NCBI RefSeq assembly: GCF_910589235.1
Contig: NC_060971.1
Location: 3,540,326 to 3,604,325, forward strand
DNA: 64,000 nucleotides
Source: Vespa crabro
Taxonomy: Eukaryota > Arthropoda > Insecta > Hymenoptera > Vespidae
Direction of reading: 5' to 3'
Below, piece after piece: positions 27,201-40,685 of this stretch; position 1 is the stretch's first letter; each line of letters begins with the position of its first letter. The notes below the pieces were generated by a model. It did no database searches and was not told where the DNA came from. It saw nothing but the letters and a program-made list of their open reading frames with translations. The translations under genes were made by a program, and so were the position numbers.

Positions 27201-27847
27201 CCTTCCACCTCCCAACCCCCCCCCCGCCACTCCCTCGCTTTCTTTTTCTTTTCCCCTTCCTCTTTTCCCATTTTTTCTTTTTTCTTCTTCATTCGTCGAT
27301 CATGCCTTTCTTCGTTCTTCATTCGACTATTTTATTTTTATCTTAATGAAAACCCATCCGCCAAATCGTTGGCCAAAGAATTCAAGCGAGATCGATAAAA
27401 TCCCGGGGAAGAAACAAAAAGAAATAAAAAAAAAAAAAAAAGAAAAAAAACAAAGAAGAAGAAAAAGAGAAAAAAAGAAGAAGAAAATTCACGAATTTAA
27501 TAAATTTGTAGGCATATATATATATATATATATATATACTTATATCCAGGTAATGTAACTTCGTAGCTACTTGACTTTTTAAAATTCCATTGTGATTTCT
27601 AAGAAAAAGAGTGCACGCGTACGAATCAGGAGCTCGAAGGCAAGGTCGAAAGAAACGCTTTGCTGGCTCTCGGATAATCTCGTGGTACGGATTATTGAGC
27701 ACGTTCGTGCAACTTCTTTTCCGTTTACTGCGGCTAAACCAATAAACTTTAACTTCGTTTGAGATAAACCCTTAAGGATTTTATTCATTTACGATGGCTT
27801 TGTAAGTAAGGCATCAAATGCCATGATAAATATATACATACATACAT

Positions 27848-27880
<33 letters not shown>

Positions 27881-28043
27881 AATATATATATATATATGTA
27901 TGTATATGTATATATGTATATATCTTACATTGTTCTCGTTAAATTGACATCCTTTTTAGTGACCATCCAATATATTCTTCAATGTAGAAAAATATTAATA
28001 TCATTCTGGCGAAGGATAAAAAATGAGATAGATAAAGAGAGAA

Positions 28044-28090
<47 letters not shown>

Positions 28091-28249
28091 GAATGAAACG
28101 AACACGTTCAGTTCGTAGTTTCTAACTGACATAAAAGCCACGATGTCAAATGGTTACCCGCATTGAAACGAGTTCCGTTATCCATTTGCGAACAAAATCG
28201 GTGAAATCCCGATGGAGCTTTGAGCAAACATCAAACATATTCCTTTCTC

Positions 28250-28290
<41 letters not shown>

Positions 28291-28768
28291 TTTTCTCTCA
28301 TTTCTCTTTACCCTCCTCTTCCTCCCTTTTTTCATTCTATCTATCTCTACATTTCATCGGGTCATCGAAAGTTTGGTATTTTTTATCAGAAGAATATTTG
28401 ACCGCAGGCGGCAGTGATACATGAACGACACCATACGTGAGGTCTTGAACGTTTCCGGTATTAGTCAAGCTTTCTCTAAGGTCGATGGAAAACTTCTTTC
28501 GACAGTTAGACGAAATGCTATAGTAAAACTATCTCGAATGTTATCTCGCACGTACGTACAATCGAAATGGCAGGTGAAAACGGCAGGTTTAACCATTGAA
28601 CCGTTAACTTCTTGTACGCTTCAATGCAGTTTCGCGAATCTCCTCTCATTCAGTTCGATGTATTAACGCGTTTTACAATTCTCTAGAGCGTACGGATATA
28701 TGCTTACTTTCCAAGAAAGTCGAAAATTTACTCGAGTTTTGCCCCAAAATTCGTACGAATTTGTAATA

Positions 28769-28804
<36 letters not shown>

Positions 28805-28883
28805 CTCTGTTTGTCTCTCTTTCTCTTTCTCAAGAAAAGAAAGGAAAAGAGATAGAGATAGAGAGAAAGAGATAGGCAGAGAG

Positions 28884-28929
<46 letters not shown>

Positions 28930-31900
28930 TAATATAACCGTCCTTAACGAACGAAGCGCAGATATTTACAGTTTCACAAAACTTTTAAATAGCGTCACTC
29001 CTTTCTTCCTTAAGCTTCTTGACTTAATGAAATACTCTCTGGAAGCGTCCTTGTCTTCCATAAAGAAAAAAATATAAACGGCCACGGTGTTGTTCCCTTT
29101 AGCAAACCCATTATAGCATAATTAAGATTCGAATAGTTTAATTAATATCGGTATAATCGCTCGACTTTATATAATCTTAGTTTTGATTTATTTGGATACA
29201 ATCGTCGAAGAAAATTAAACGTTGTTTTGTATAATAAATGGAAAATGGAAAATAATGGATAATTTTAGATAAGGGTTCTATATCGATTATCGTATCAATT
29301 AGATGAGATATTAAACGATAATAATAATAATAATAATAATAATGTATACGATGGTTTAAATATGATTAATTCGAATTCACATAATAGTGAATTATATAGA
29401 AGTATTCGTTTTGGATCTTTCAAAGAGGTACTACGTGTCTGTTCGCAAAAAGGAGAAAAGGTAAAAATTGTTAGGAGTGATTCTAAATTCTTTAATGTAT
29501 ATTTCTTTTTCTTATTCCTTTTTTTTTTTCGTCGATTTTTTTAACAAAAATCTAAGCCACGATATATCTATATCATAAATAATAAAATAGATTAATTAAC
29601 GAATAATTCATATCAAGAAAAAATCGTCAATTTAGAAAACTTAAATTTATTAGTCTTTTTATGGCCGACCTCTAACCTAGATACGATATAAATACGATAT
29701 ATATCTTAATTCATTGCAGTTGATTACTTCACTTCGTGTATTTTATATATTTATACTCTAACTGCAAAATATGGTATGAGTATAAATGATAGAAATTTTT
29801 CTGTAATATTTTCATATTATATTTATTGTTTTTATTAATGTAAATATCAACTTTTATATATAAACGTATGAAAGAATCTTCAATGGAATTTTCATTCATT
29901 ATTAGCGAGAATAGTTCAATTTCTATTCGTATCACTTCCCTGGTCATATTTTATATATACAGCTGCTCATGTTTTATTCGTACTTCGTATTAGCTCAGTA
30001 TTTCTTGTTTTTTTTTTTATTTTTTTTCTTTTTTTTTTCGTATTTCCTTTCAAAGCGTAGACAAATACATCGTCATCCATTATAATCTACGTCTATATAT
30101 ATATCCTTAAAAGTGGGAAAAAAATCCTTCTATTATTATATCCTCGTAACATGTAACAAAAAAGAAGTCGTCGTCTTTCATTAGAATGTCAGAGGATATA
30201 ATAAATATTTTTAGATTTCTATTACTATATCTTTCGGTTCAAACAAATCTCAAGATTCTTATTATTCTGAAGTAGAGTAAAGAAAAATTCATAGCCTTTT
30301 ATAGATATTTTGGTGATACACGAAAGAGATACTTTCATGTAGGGCAATGAATTTTTGAGCATAACCATTGTCAGATAAAAACAACGAGAGCAATGTTACA
30401 AGTCGAACGTATGTAATCTTCGTAAATGAAAGCGGTGTAATATTCTTTTTGAATATTAGCAAACAGGACGACAATATCATCATCGTACGATGTTTAAACG
30501 TAGAGTTTATCTCTGAATAAAATTATACATAACAATGTTACAAGAGTTTAACTATATTAACTATTCTTCTTCAAAGAAGTCATATCTGTTAAGTCAGCAC
30601 TATTAAGAACAATCGCTTTACAAGAGTCAGTATAGTAGAATCCAAAGTTCTTCATAGAAGAGATATCTCGATGCAAACATGGTAGGATCATAGGTATCTT
30701 AGATCTATAGTTAAAGAAAATGGTAGCACTTGTATTACATGAAACTGAATTTGTATTCATCAAGGAACGACTATCGCGTTCATGTTTAAACGATGACGTA
30801 GAATTAAAGCTTTGGGTATATCGTTGTATTATACTCGTTATCCAAAATACTGAGAATACTGGAGTCACGTTAGTGACACGTTATACGTAAGCAACAGACC
30901 TGTGAGCAACAGCACGCGGCTTCGCTTTAATCAAAGCTTGTTAATCAGTTTGATAACGACTTTCGAGCGACGTGCTTATGAATTCCGACGGGCTCCAACG
31001 GTCTATCTCTCATTATCATTAATGCATTGTGCGTAGATAGAACCGAGCGTACGGAAAATTAATTATTCATTCAGAATTCTCCAGGATGTTTATTTAATAT
31101 AACGCAGACAGGTGCATAAAATTCGTGGCCAGTTCGTTCTGTTTACTGGTTGACGGGTTTCGATGAGGATGAGAAGGAAGGATCATACCAATAACATTCG
31201 ATTTTGATGAACACAATTCATTCGCTTCATTTATTTTCCCTATGAGCTATTATAGATGAATTTATTTCGTTATACTTGAGAGAAGGATATTTGTTACGAG
31301 TAAATTTAATGTTCGTACGTAAATACGTATATGATTTCATTGTAATTTATATTAAAAGAGAGCCTGGAGATCTTGCATTTGGAAATTTCAATTTGAAACG
31401 GCTTTTAGTTGATTAATTACGACTACGTTATAATCCAACGTGATCACTATACTGGAAAGCGTTATCTTCGAAATCTTTATGAGTCATATGTAATACCCAG
31501 TGCACGTCATCTGTCGTTCCTATTGCAAAATATAAATATTTTTCTTGTGGATTAAATTAATTAATTAAAATAATAGAATTTCATTGAAATGATTGTAAAA
31601 ATGTCGTTAATATCGATAATTGAACGGAGATATATCTTTAAACGACATATTGTTTTTAACATCGATTCGAGAATCAAAATCAAATCTATATACATTAATA
31701 TAAATTATTTATTATATATTTGTCGACATTTGAATTTATTTCTTTTAATTTTTTTCTTAGTTCGTCAAAGTTATAACAAAAAATGATACATTTAAAGAAA
31801 TATTTTCCTTTCCTTTTCTTTCCAATAGCGTTCATATTTCGATCGGTCGTTTGTCAAAAAGGAACTCTTCATTACACGTTACCGGTACAATCTCGAGAAT

Positions 31901-32720
31901 AGAATATGCGGACATAGAAACGGCAATTAACAAGCTGAACTGTTTATATAATAAAGCACGGAGGACTTAATTAACGTAACTCTCTTACCGTGGTACTGGT
32001 CGTTCTCTTAAAAAAGAAATAAAAGTAACCAAAGCTTTTCACAAAGCTCGTTGTACCTGTTCTTCTTTCAAGTCCTTTTTTCTCCCTCTCCTACAGTCGG
32101 CCATCTTATCCGACGAATTTCTTTTCTTACTTCCATGTTCTTTCCTTTTTCTCCTCGGCTTTTTCTTCATGCCTATAAATAATTCAAGATGCTTGATGCG
32201 TAATAAAGACATTAGAGAATCTAAAAGTCCCTAAGGATGCTTCGTGGTTCAACTTTTCGAAACTCATTATGCCTTACGGCACATAATGATTCGAAAGTAT
32301 CTTTCACGAGAGAAAATCTTAAATCTTCGATATAACGATAACGAATAATTCTCTCATCGTCTCTTCTTCTCTATACAAATAGAAAGAAAAAAAAAAAAAA
32401 AAAAAAAAGATATAGAAATAAACGACAACGGAGAGAGATGGGGAAATGTCTCCTTCATTACGAAGTAACAACGATGTTTCTTTCTTTCTTTTTTTTTTTT
32501 TGTTTTTTTTTTTTATTTTTTTTTTATTTTTTTTTTTTCTTTTCTTTTCTTTTCAGATCCAAGATTTCCAAGGTTCGCGGAGGAAATACAAAATGTGACC
32601 GTCAGCGTGGGACGCGATGCACTCTTGGCATGCATCGTGGATAATCTTCAAACTTATAAAGTAAGTCTCATGTTTCTCATCTTCTTTGTATAGAAAGTAA
32701 TTATTTCAATGTAATATAAA

Positions 32721-32751
<31 letters not shown>

Positions 32752-34444
32752 AATTAAAATTGATATTGAAGATTTAACGATTAGGAATATGCTAGATATT
32801 TGTATGACTAAGATAGAATAATTATCGAATTATCCTTAACCATAGCTCCGATAGGGGAGACAAGTGAGAAAGGGACGCTCGAGAACAATGGAAGATATTA
32901 ATGAAAATATTTCCATGGCTACGGTTCGCGTACTGCGAATTGGATGCCGTTATTTCCTTCATCTCCGACAAGGCGTTTGCATAATTGCTTCATTTTCCTT
33001 CAGTTAATTGAGATCTGACAACAATAGAATAAATTGATAGCATTCATCACATAGAGAGTCTTAGAAAAGATTTATGAGTTAAATTAATATATATGTATAT
33101 ATATATATATTTTTTTTTGTTTTGCTTTCAACGAATAAATTCGTATTCATTTAGTCGAAAAGTTACGTCTTTTTGATGTGATAGAAAAAAATCGTTTTAT
33201 TCGTAACATTAATTTCTTATCGCGTCATTACTTTACTACCAATCGAGAAAAGCCGGCTGATCCGATTGGACGGTCGAACGATTTTGCAAATCGTTTGCCG
33301 GACGAAAGCGCTTCGGAAATGCGATCCCCGAATCGTTTCGATAAAAGCATCGAGCCGCGGGATTCATTTTCCTCTACTTTCTCGTCAACGATATTCGAGG
33401 ATAACGTGGATGACATCGCCGCTCGTACTACGTTTCGAGTGACTAAACTTGACGTTTATAGTTACGTAGTTGTTGTAAATTATTATTAAGGTATAGAATA
33501 ACATAAGGTAACTCGAACGTATGCTAAAATAAAAGAAAAAAGAAAAAAAAAGAAGAAACAAACTATCCTTTTTCCCTAGATGAGATCTCTTTTTTTTTTT
33601 TTTTTTTTTTTTATAATTTCACTGGCATAAGAGAAAAAGAAAGGAGAGAAAAAAGAAAAGACAAGAAAAGAAAATGCAATAATTATCTTCTCGTGCCTTT
33701 TTGTTTTTTCTCTTTTTTTTTCTCTTTTTTTTTCTGCGAAAAACTCATTCTCGTAATGTTTTAAATTCTTGAAACACCAAGCGAATGAAAATTTCACTTC
33801 TCTTATATATAATAAAATATTAATTTAAATAAATAATATGTTTATAAAATGCAATTAGGGGTAGAACGTATAAATTATTAAAATTCCTTAGTCGTGTGCG
33901 CGACTTTCAAGTCACGTTTTTTGCTCTCAATATTAAAAACAAAGTTATATATTCAAGAACACAGCAGACCCATTTTCACTTTTATAAAATATGAATATAA
34001 AACTTCTTTGGAAAGAAACCCTTATATATTATCTCATAGCAAAACATAGACCTCATTCTGTTTTTATCGTACCGAAGATGCGTTAAAGAAAGTAAAAGAG
34101 TGAACGTTGAATCATCTTTCTATATCGATTCGAGATAAATGCACCTTTTAGATTGCCAGTCTATGTAATCCCGATGATGTTTTTTCCTACGATTCTTCAT
34201 TGCGACACTTCACGAGCTGCGAACTGATCGATCTAAAAACGCTTTTTCACGTATTAAAACATTTATCGTTCGATTCGTGACATTATCTTGTACTTTACTA
34301 ACGATAACTTCATAAAGTTGTTGCATCTAACGTGAGCTAGCAATGTTTTCGAAATGGAAAACATTTTTAAAATGGACATTCTTTTCGATCAATTTTACGA
34401 AAAAGTATTTCCATTGCACCGGTTTATCATTTCTTCTTTCTCTC

Positions 34445-34486
<42 letters not shown>

Positions 34487-37400
34487 TTTGTCTTTCTTTT
34501 TCAAACTAAGAATGTTTCCTCGTTTGTCTAATAGGAAAATTACAATCGACGTTCTCTCCTTTCGATTTAATTTTATTGTAGCAAATTTTTTTTTATTACC
34601 AGTGAATACGCAAACATTTCTTCGTCTTGCTGTTTCTCTCTCTTTCTCTTTTTCTTTATCTTTCTCTATCTTCCGTTTTTTCTCCCCTTTCTATTTTATA
34701 AACACGAGAAATAGAAATTTATTCACGAATAAAGTCAAGCTATTTTCTATAGACTGTATTCACGAACGAGTCTTTGCGCTATAACGTGTTTTCAGGTGGC
34801 TTGGGTACGGGTCGATACTCAAACGATATTGTCGATCCACCAAAATGTGATTACCCAGAACCCACGGATCTCTCTATCGTACAACGACCATCGCTCGTGG
34901 TATCTTCATATAAAGAAAACGCAGGAGAGCGATCGTGGATGGTACATGTGTCAAGTGAACACAGACCCTATGAGATATAGGCAGGGTTATGTACAAGTTG
35001 TCGGTAAGATCGATTTTATGATAGCATGACGTCACTCAATGCGAATGAATTTTCTTACATAAATATTCCCTTCCTCCTGCCTTTTTAATTTCCGTTTTTA
35101 TCTCGTGCATGTATCTAACATATTTAATATTTGATTTACGGAATCTGTCAATTTGAACGAATATCTAAATAATTTTATATGCTCAAAGTAAAAGAATAGT
35201 CGGATATTAATTTTTTACATTGAGTTTGATTGATGCAACGTCCTGAACTAATGTCGATATGATGGATTTCGGTTAAGAAAAAAAAAAAAAAACAAAAAAA
35301 ACAAAAAAACAAAACAAAAAAAAAAGAAAAGAAAAAAAGGAAAATCGATGTCCTTAAATCTAATATTAATTTATCATAGGTTTCTACTATGATCCAAACG
35401 TTCGAATAATAAAAGTATTTATTTTGTAGTACCACCATCGATCATTGACAAGGATACCAGTACGGACATGGTTGTAAGGGAAGCAACAAATGTGACGTTG
35501 ACCTGTAAAGCGAAAGGTTATCCTGCCCCTTACGTCATGTGGCGACGGGCCGATGGCAAGAGCATAAACTACGATGGCAAGATCGGTGAGTTCTCGATCA
35601 CGATTAATTAAGCATGATCTTCATTGATGATACGTACCACTGGCCATGGCTATCGTTCGATGATTTTCGGCGCTCTTGGTAAGTTGGACATCGTGCGGAG
35701 GGGTAGGGAGGCGTATAGAGCAATAACCTCCACTCGATAACAACGAGGCTTCCGCTGTACGCACGTAACTACACTCAAATGGAGAATGACGTTCGTGGTT
35801 GGACGGATGCGTTCGGTGTAAATTAAACCATTACGGATCAGGAATTAGGAACTGACACTGGGTTCTATTTTAACAAGGACGACGTATAATACCGAAACGT
35901 GTACTATTGGTTGCAATCGTCATCGTCATCGTCACCGTTTCCAAACCATTCGCGAAGAGGATGAGCAAGGACGCAGAAATTGCTCGTTTAGATCACGTGA
36001 TAAGTTTCCAATAAATGAACGAATCCTTGGGGTTAGGACGCTTCATTGGGCAATTGAAAACTCGAAGATATCGTGGCAGAGATACCGAACCGAGAGAGAA
36101 AATGATCGAACAATTAAGAGGGCAGACTGTGTTTATCGAGATTAAGATTTAATCGAGCATCCTACGAAGTTCACTTTTAAGCCGGATCGAAAGTCAGAAA
36201 GAGGATTGCAACGAGAGAACAATACCGAACGTCTGTTAATCCAATCTTAGTGAACGAACGAAAGTTGAAAGTGTCGATGGATATAATCTAAAACAGATAT
36301 TAACGTTAAGATAAAAATCAATCGAATTGATAACGTTCTCATTAATGTGAAGACGCCTATCGAGGTTATCTAATGAAAATTTGAAATGACTATGATATTT
36401 ATTGAAACTTTAATTAATACGATTATTTGATGAAATAATTAAAATTCAATGGGAACAAGTAACTAACTAAAAACGAACGAGTAATCTAAAGTACATTGAT
36501 AATAAAGGAAATAGAGGTTAATAGAAAACGAGATTAAGATTTAATACTATCGGGGATATAATATACTCACGTTAGTCGTTCGTCATTTCGATCGACCTAG
36601 AAACCTTTCGAATTGGAACATTCGACGTTAGACATAATCGAGCGAACGTACCTAATCGAGAAGGCTCTTGGAGAACGCAAGGCGTGGCACTTCGATCGAG
36701 CTCATCAAGAAACGTTCGAGCGAACGAAAGAGATTCTCCTATAAATAATGGACGTTCTCCTTAATTCTGAAACGTAACGTCAGACCTTGTCCATTCATAG
36801 ACTAGTCGACTTTCATCTCGATCGATGCTAATTACTCTCTTAATTACTTGCTATGAGAAAAGTTGTGAATTATCTACGAAGAAAGCTATAACGGAAAGCT
36901 TACTTACGAGATATATAACGAGGAAAGGTGAGATTCTTGGCTATACGTTTCTAGATTTTTCAAGGATTTATTAAGAATATCGGATAAAAATTGGATTTAA
37001 TTTCTACTTCAATTGAAATTTTTATTTCTTTCGAAAACTAAAGGCAAAATCCAAAAGATCATTGTGCTTATAGAGAAAAATCTCGTGAAACTCGAATTTT
37101 CCGTATCTCCGAGTTAACCGAGCTGTTCTGTATCGTTTATACAAACGATACTGATAAATATTTATGTCATGGAACGTTGTTCGGTGTGGAAGAATGTCGT
37201 TTCGCGGTTTTCTTCGAGTACGGTAAGCGCGTTCTCAAACGATTATGCGACTTCCTTAGGGAATCGTTAGGTCGGGACTATAAACGCGCTTCATTATCGA
37301 CTTGCTTTAAGTGCCGTTTTATAAATGCACGGAAATGGAAGGTTAGCTGTTTCATGTTCTATGAATTAATCGGCTTGAGTTGGAAAATAATTTTCGTTAA

Positions 37401-38327
37401 TGTTGAATCTCGCAAAAGTAATTTCGAAAAGTTAATAATTACATTATTAAAAATGAGAGATCGATAATTGAATATTCAAGGAAATAATATAAATATATTA
37501 AATAAAAAACAAATCGATAACTCGATATTACACAATACTATGATATATCTAAATTATATCATTATACTATGTAACATTGTGATTATTTATCAGCGTACGT
37601 GTTCGTATCTTTACGCGTTTACATTAATAATAATACTCTAATTGATCACAAAAAAAGAAAAAGAAAAAAACGTATTTACAGAATGTACACACATTGTGAT
37701 TTATTTTTCATCTATATTTTTTAATATAACATTTATCAATGATTTTCTCTTGAGGAAGAGAATTATTTCAAAGATATCATTTTAAGGGACGTATTATATA
37801 TCATGCTCTTAGATTATAAGGATTAGAAAGGCGATTTAACCAAGTTCAAGTTCGAGTAACACGATTTATCGAAGGATGCCGAGGCACGTCCTTTCGGACA
37901 AGCAATCGCGTTGCTTCGAAGCTCTAGGGAGTTGACGAGGACTAAGATAGAACCCAAGTAAGTACGAGATGTACGGCCTAAGCCTCAGCTCTTTTTTTTC
38001 CTTTCTTTTTTTTTTCTATTCCTCTTTTTTCTTTCTTCGTTGGATAGTCCCAGGACGATAGGACGGTGTCGTACTCGTCGCTACGTGAAAGGTGTCGGAA
38101 GCGTGTCGACTCTTTTAGCTCTGCTAACTCGAACTATGCTTCGCTCCATTCCCTCGATGATCCTTTCCATCTAGTAGTCCGGCTTTACCTGCTCTCGAGA
38201 AAAATGAAGAAAAAAGGAACGACAAAGAGATGGAACGCGAAAGAAAGATAGATAGACAGAAAGAAAGGTAAGAAGGAAGGAAGGAAAAAAGGAAGAAAGA
38301 AAAAAAGAAAAAGGAAGGAAGAAAGAA

Positions 38328-38371
<44 letters not shown>

Positions 38372-38818
38372 GAAAACTAATCGAATTTAACGAAACTATC
38401 ACGAAAAGACAGCGGGGATGGATCGATCGAAAAGATTGTAGTAAGAGAAGGAAAACGGATGAGAAGGTAAGAAAGGTGGATGAACGCGAATGGAGACGAA
38501 CACTACCTGCACCTGTAGACGTCCAAGAGATTTAGGTCGGACCGGACACGATCCTCACTGGCACAAAGTCGACAAATGGCGAATGAAACGGTCCAACGAT
38601 TTCGAGCAAAATAGATAAAGAAACAAATAAACGGATGATCGAGTGAAAAGGTAGAAAGGGATGTTACAGAAGATAAATGGTTTTTTTTTGGGATGCTCAT
38701 TGATCTTATCTTCCACTTTTCTTCGCGATTATATAGATACAGGATCGGTCCATGGACGAAAGGTATTTTCTAAGAGTTCGTACGAACTAAAGTATAGAAT
38801 TATCTTGAATAATAAAAA

Positions 38819-38861
<43 letters not shown>

Positions 38862-40651
38862 ACAAATAAGAAATAGATTTTAAGTGAATGAATAAGTAAG
38901 TAAGTAAGTAAGTAAGCAATTAACCAGATGGATCACCTTCATAACAAATGGAACATTGGAAACAATGCAAAAATAAAAAGATCGTCCATCTGTATTTAAA
39001 AGAAAAAAAAAAAAAAAAACAATCTTAAGAAGAAGAAGAATAAAAGTTAAAACAGTTGATGAACTTAAAAGGAAATGAAAGAACCTCGACAATTCTTAAT
39101 ACGATCGTTCATGAGACATAAATATAACGTTGGAGTAACTCGCGATATCGGGATTTAAAGAAAAAGAAAGATAGAGAACGTGTAAAGGAGAAAGGAAGAT
39201 AAGAAAAAGAAGAAGAAAAGAAAGAAGAAGAAGAAGAAGAAAAAGAAGAAATGTGGAAAGAAGGAAAAAAGAAAGGTGAAGCGACGGCGAGGAGGGGAGG
39301 GGGTATCGGTGGGTTAGAATAGGAAACGATTCGTAGACAGAAAAAGGAAAAAAGTAGAAGGAGTAACTTCTTTTCGTTCCAAGTCCGTGCTACAGGATAA
39401 AGTTTATTTGGTCGTGCATTGGTACGCCTCGCTGGTTGTCCGCTTGGCGAACCCTTCTTCGTCTCACCCTTTTTACCCTTGGTCACCATCGTTTATAAAG
39501 ACGTGAACACGTCGACACTCGTCGTCGGCATTTCGCGCTTTCCACAATCGGAAAATGCGATTGGTTTCCTTCTCCTTTCACCTTGCGTTATTCGCCTTCG
39601 TATATATGCATTTAGGCATCTTCGAACTTAGCCTCGCATTTTTGCCTTTTTCTTTCTCTTTTTATTTGTTCTTGTTTCTCTCTCTTTTTTTTTTTTCCTT
39701 TTTTTTTTCTTTTCTTATTGCTTCTTTATTTTTTTTTCCACCCCTTTAATTCCCTTACATTTCTTTTTCTTTCTTTCTCTTTTACTTTTTCTTCTTTTTT
39801 TTATTTTTGTCTTTTTCTTCTCCCTCTCTCTCTCTCTCTCTCTCTCTTTTCATCACGAATACCAAAGGGAGGATTTTAAACGTGTTTTTGTCAAAACGTA
39901 TTCACGTTGGACACGTCGCATAACTTTATGCGATTATTCGCACGCTTGTATCGATCATCGTTCGTTTGTTCATGACAAAGACAAAGCGAAAGAGAAAGAG
40001 GATGAGGATTATCAGGATGAAGATTCAAAGGGGAGTCCTTACAAAGGTCGAGTCAAAGAACGCTTTACTATAACGGTTTAGTATAAAGATCATGAAGAAC
40101 GTATATGGATAACTCGTTCGATGTTTACTCAACGTCCTATGCTTTAGGCTATGCTTCTATCTGTTTTTCCATTTTAACTTCTTTTTATAATATACATTCG
40201 AGATAGAAAACGAAATATCGTTCATATAGATTTGAATATCGCGAACGTATATGTTTTATCTATACGTGATATACAGATGAATAATATTATTTTAATAGTA
40301 AATCTACGTAAATACGATTCAAACATGATTCGGACAAATTGATCAATATTTCTTTATAGTTGTTAGAAAATCAAAATAATCTCTGTTATATAAAATAATA
40401 TTGGAATATATTTATCCTCTTTTTTCTTTCTTTCTTTCTTTTTTTTTTTCTTGTTTTTATTTACAAAAATATCTTCGAGTAATAATTCGTTACGAGCTTC
40501 TTTTATGAATCATTGTATAGATCCATTAGTTAAACGTACATATGTCGATTTTTTTTTTCGTGATATTAGAAAGAGATATGTTGAAAATTGTTGTCGGTAA
40601 TAACGCTAGAAAGGAATGGAGAAAGAAGAAAGTAAAAAAAGAAAAAAAAAG

Positions 40652-40685
<34 letters not shown>

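Larger units (their letters stand above)
21940..32556 (+). other. Intron of DIP gene, about 10.6 kb, phase 1
   Basis: Bounded by GTGAGT and TTTTCAG. It contains the nested candidate gene near 23 kb, C/T-rich repeats at 23660-23770, G-rich quadruplex motifs at 25707-26023, poly-T blocks, (TA)n at 27851-27905 and a paired CT/GA tract at 28771-28926. From about 29 kb on it is mainly A/T-rich unique sequence. Several 60-100 codon frames here have no support. Confidence 0.75.

Noticed and set aside
30289..30868. Two minus-strand frames (103 and 64 codons) as a nested gene
   Set aside because: The longer lacks an early ATG, the two do not join by clear splice sites, and neither resembles a known family.
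37177..37467. 96-codon plus-strand frame with protein-like composition
   Set aside because: Starts at TTG, not ATG; no clear acceptor or recognisable domain; lies in the middle of a DIP intron.
38893..38916. (TAAG)n array as telomere-like repeat
   Set aside because: Only about six units and not the TTAGG insect telomere motif; an ordinary microsatellite.
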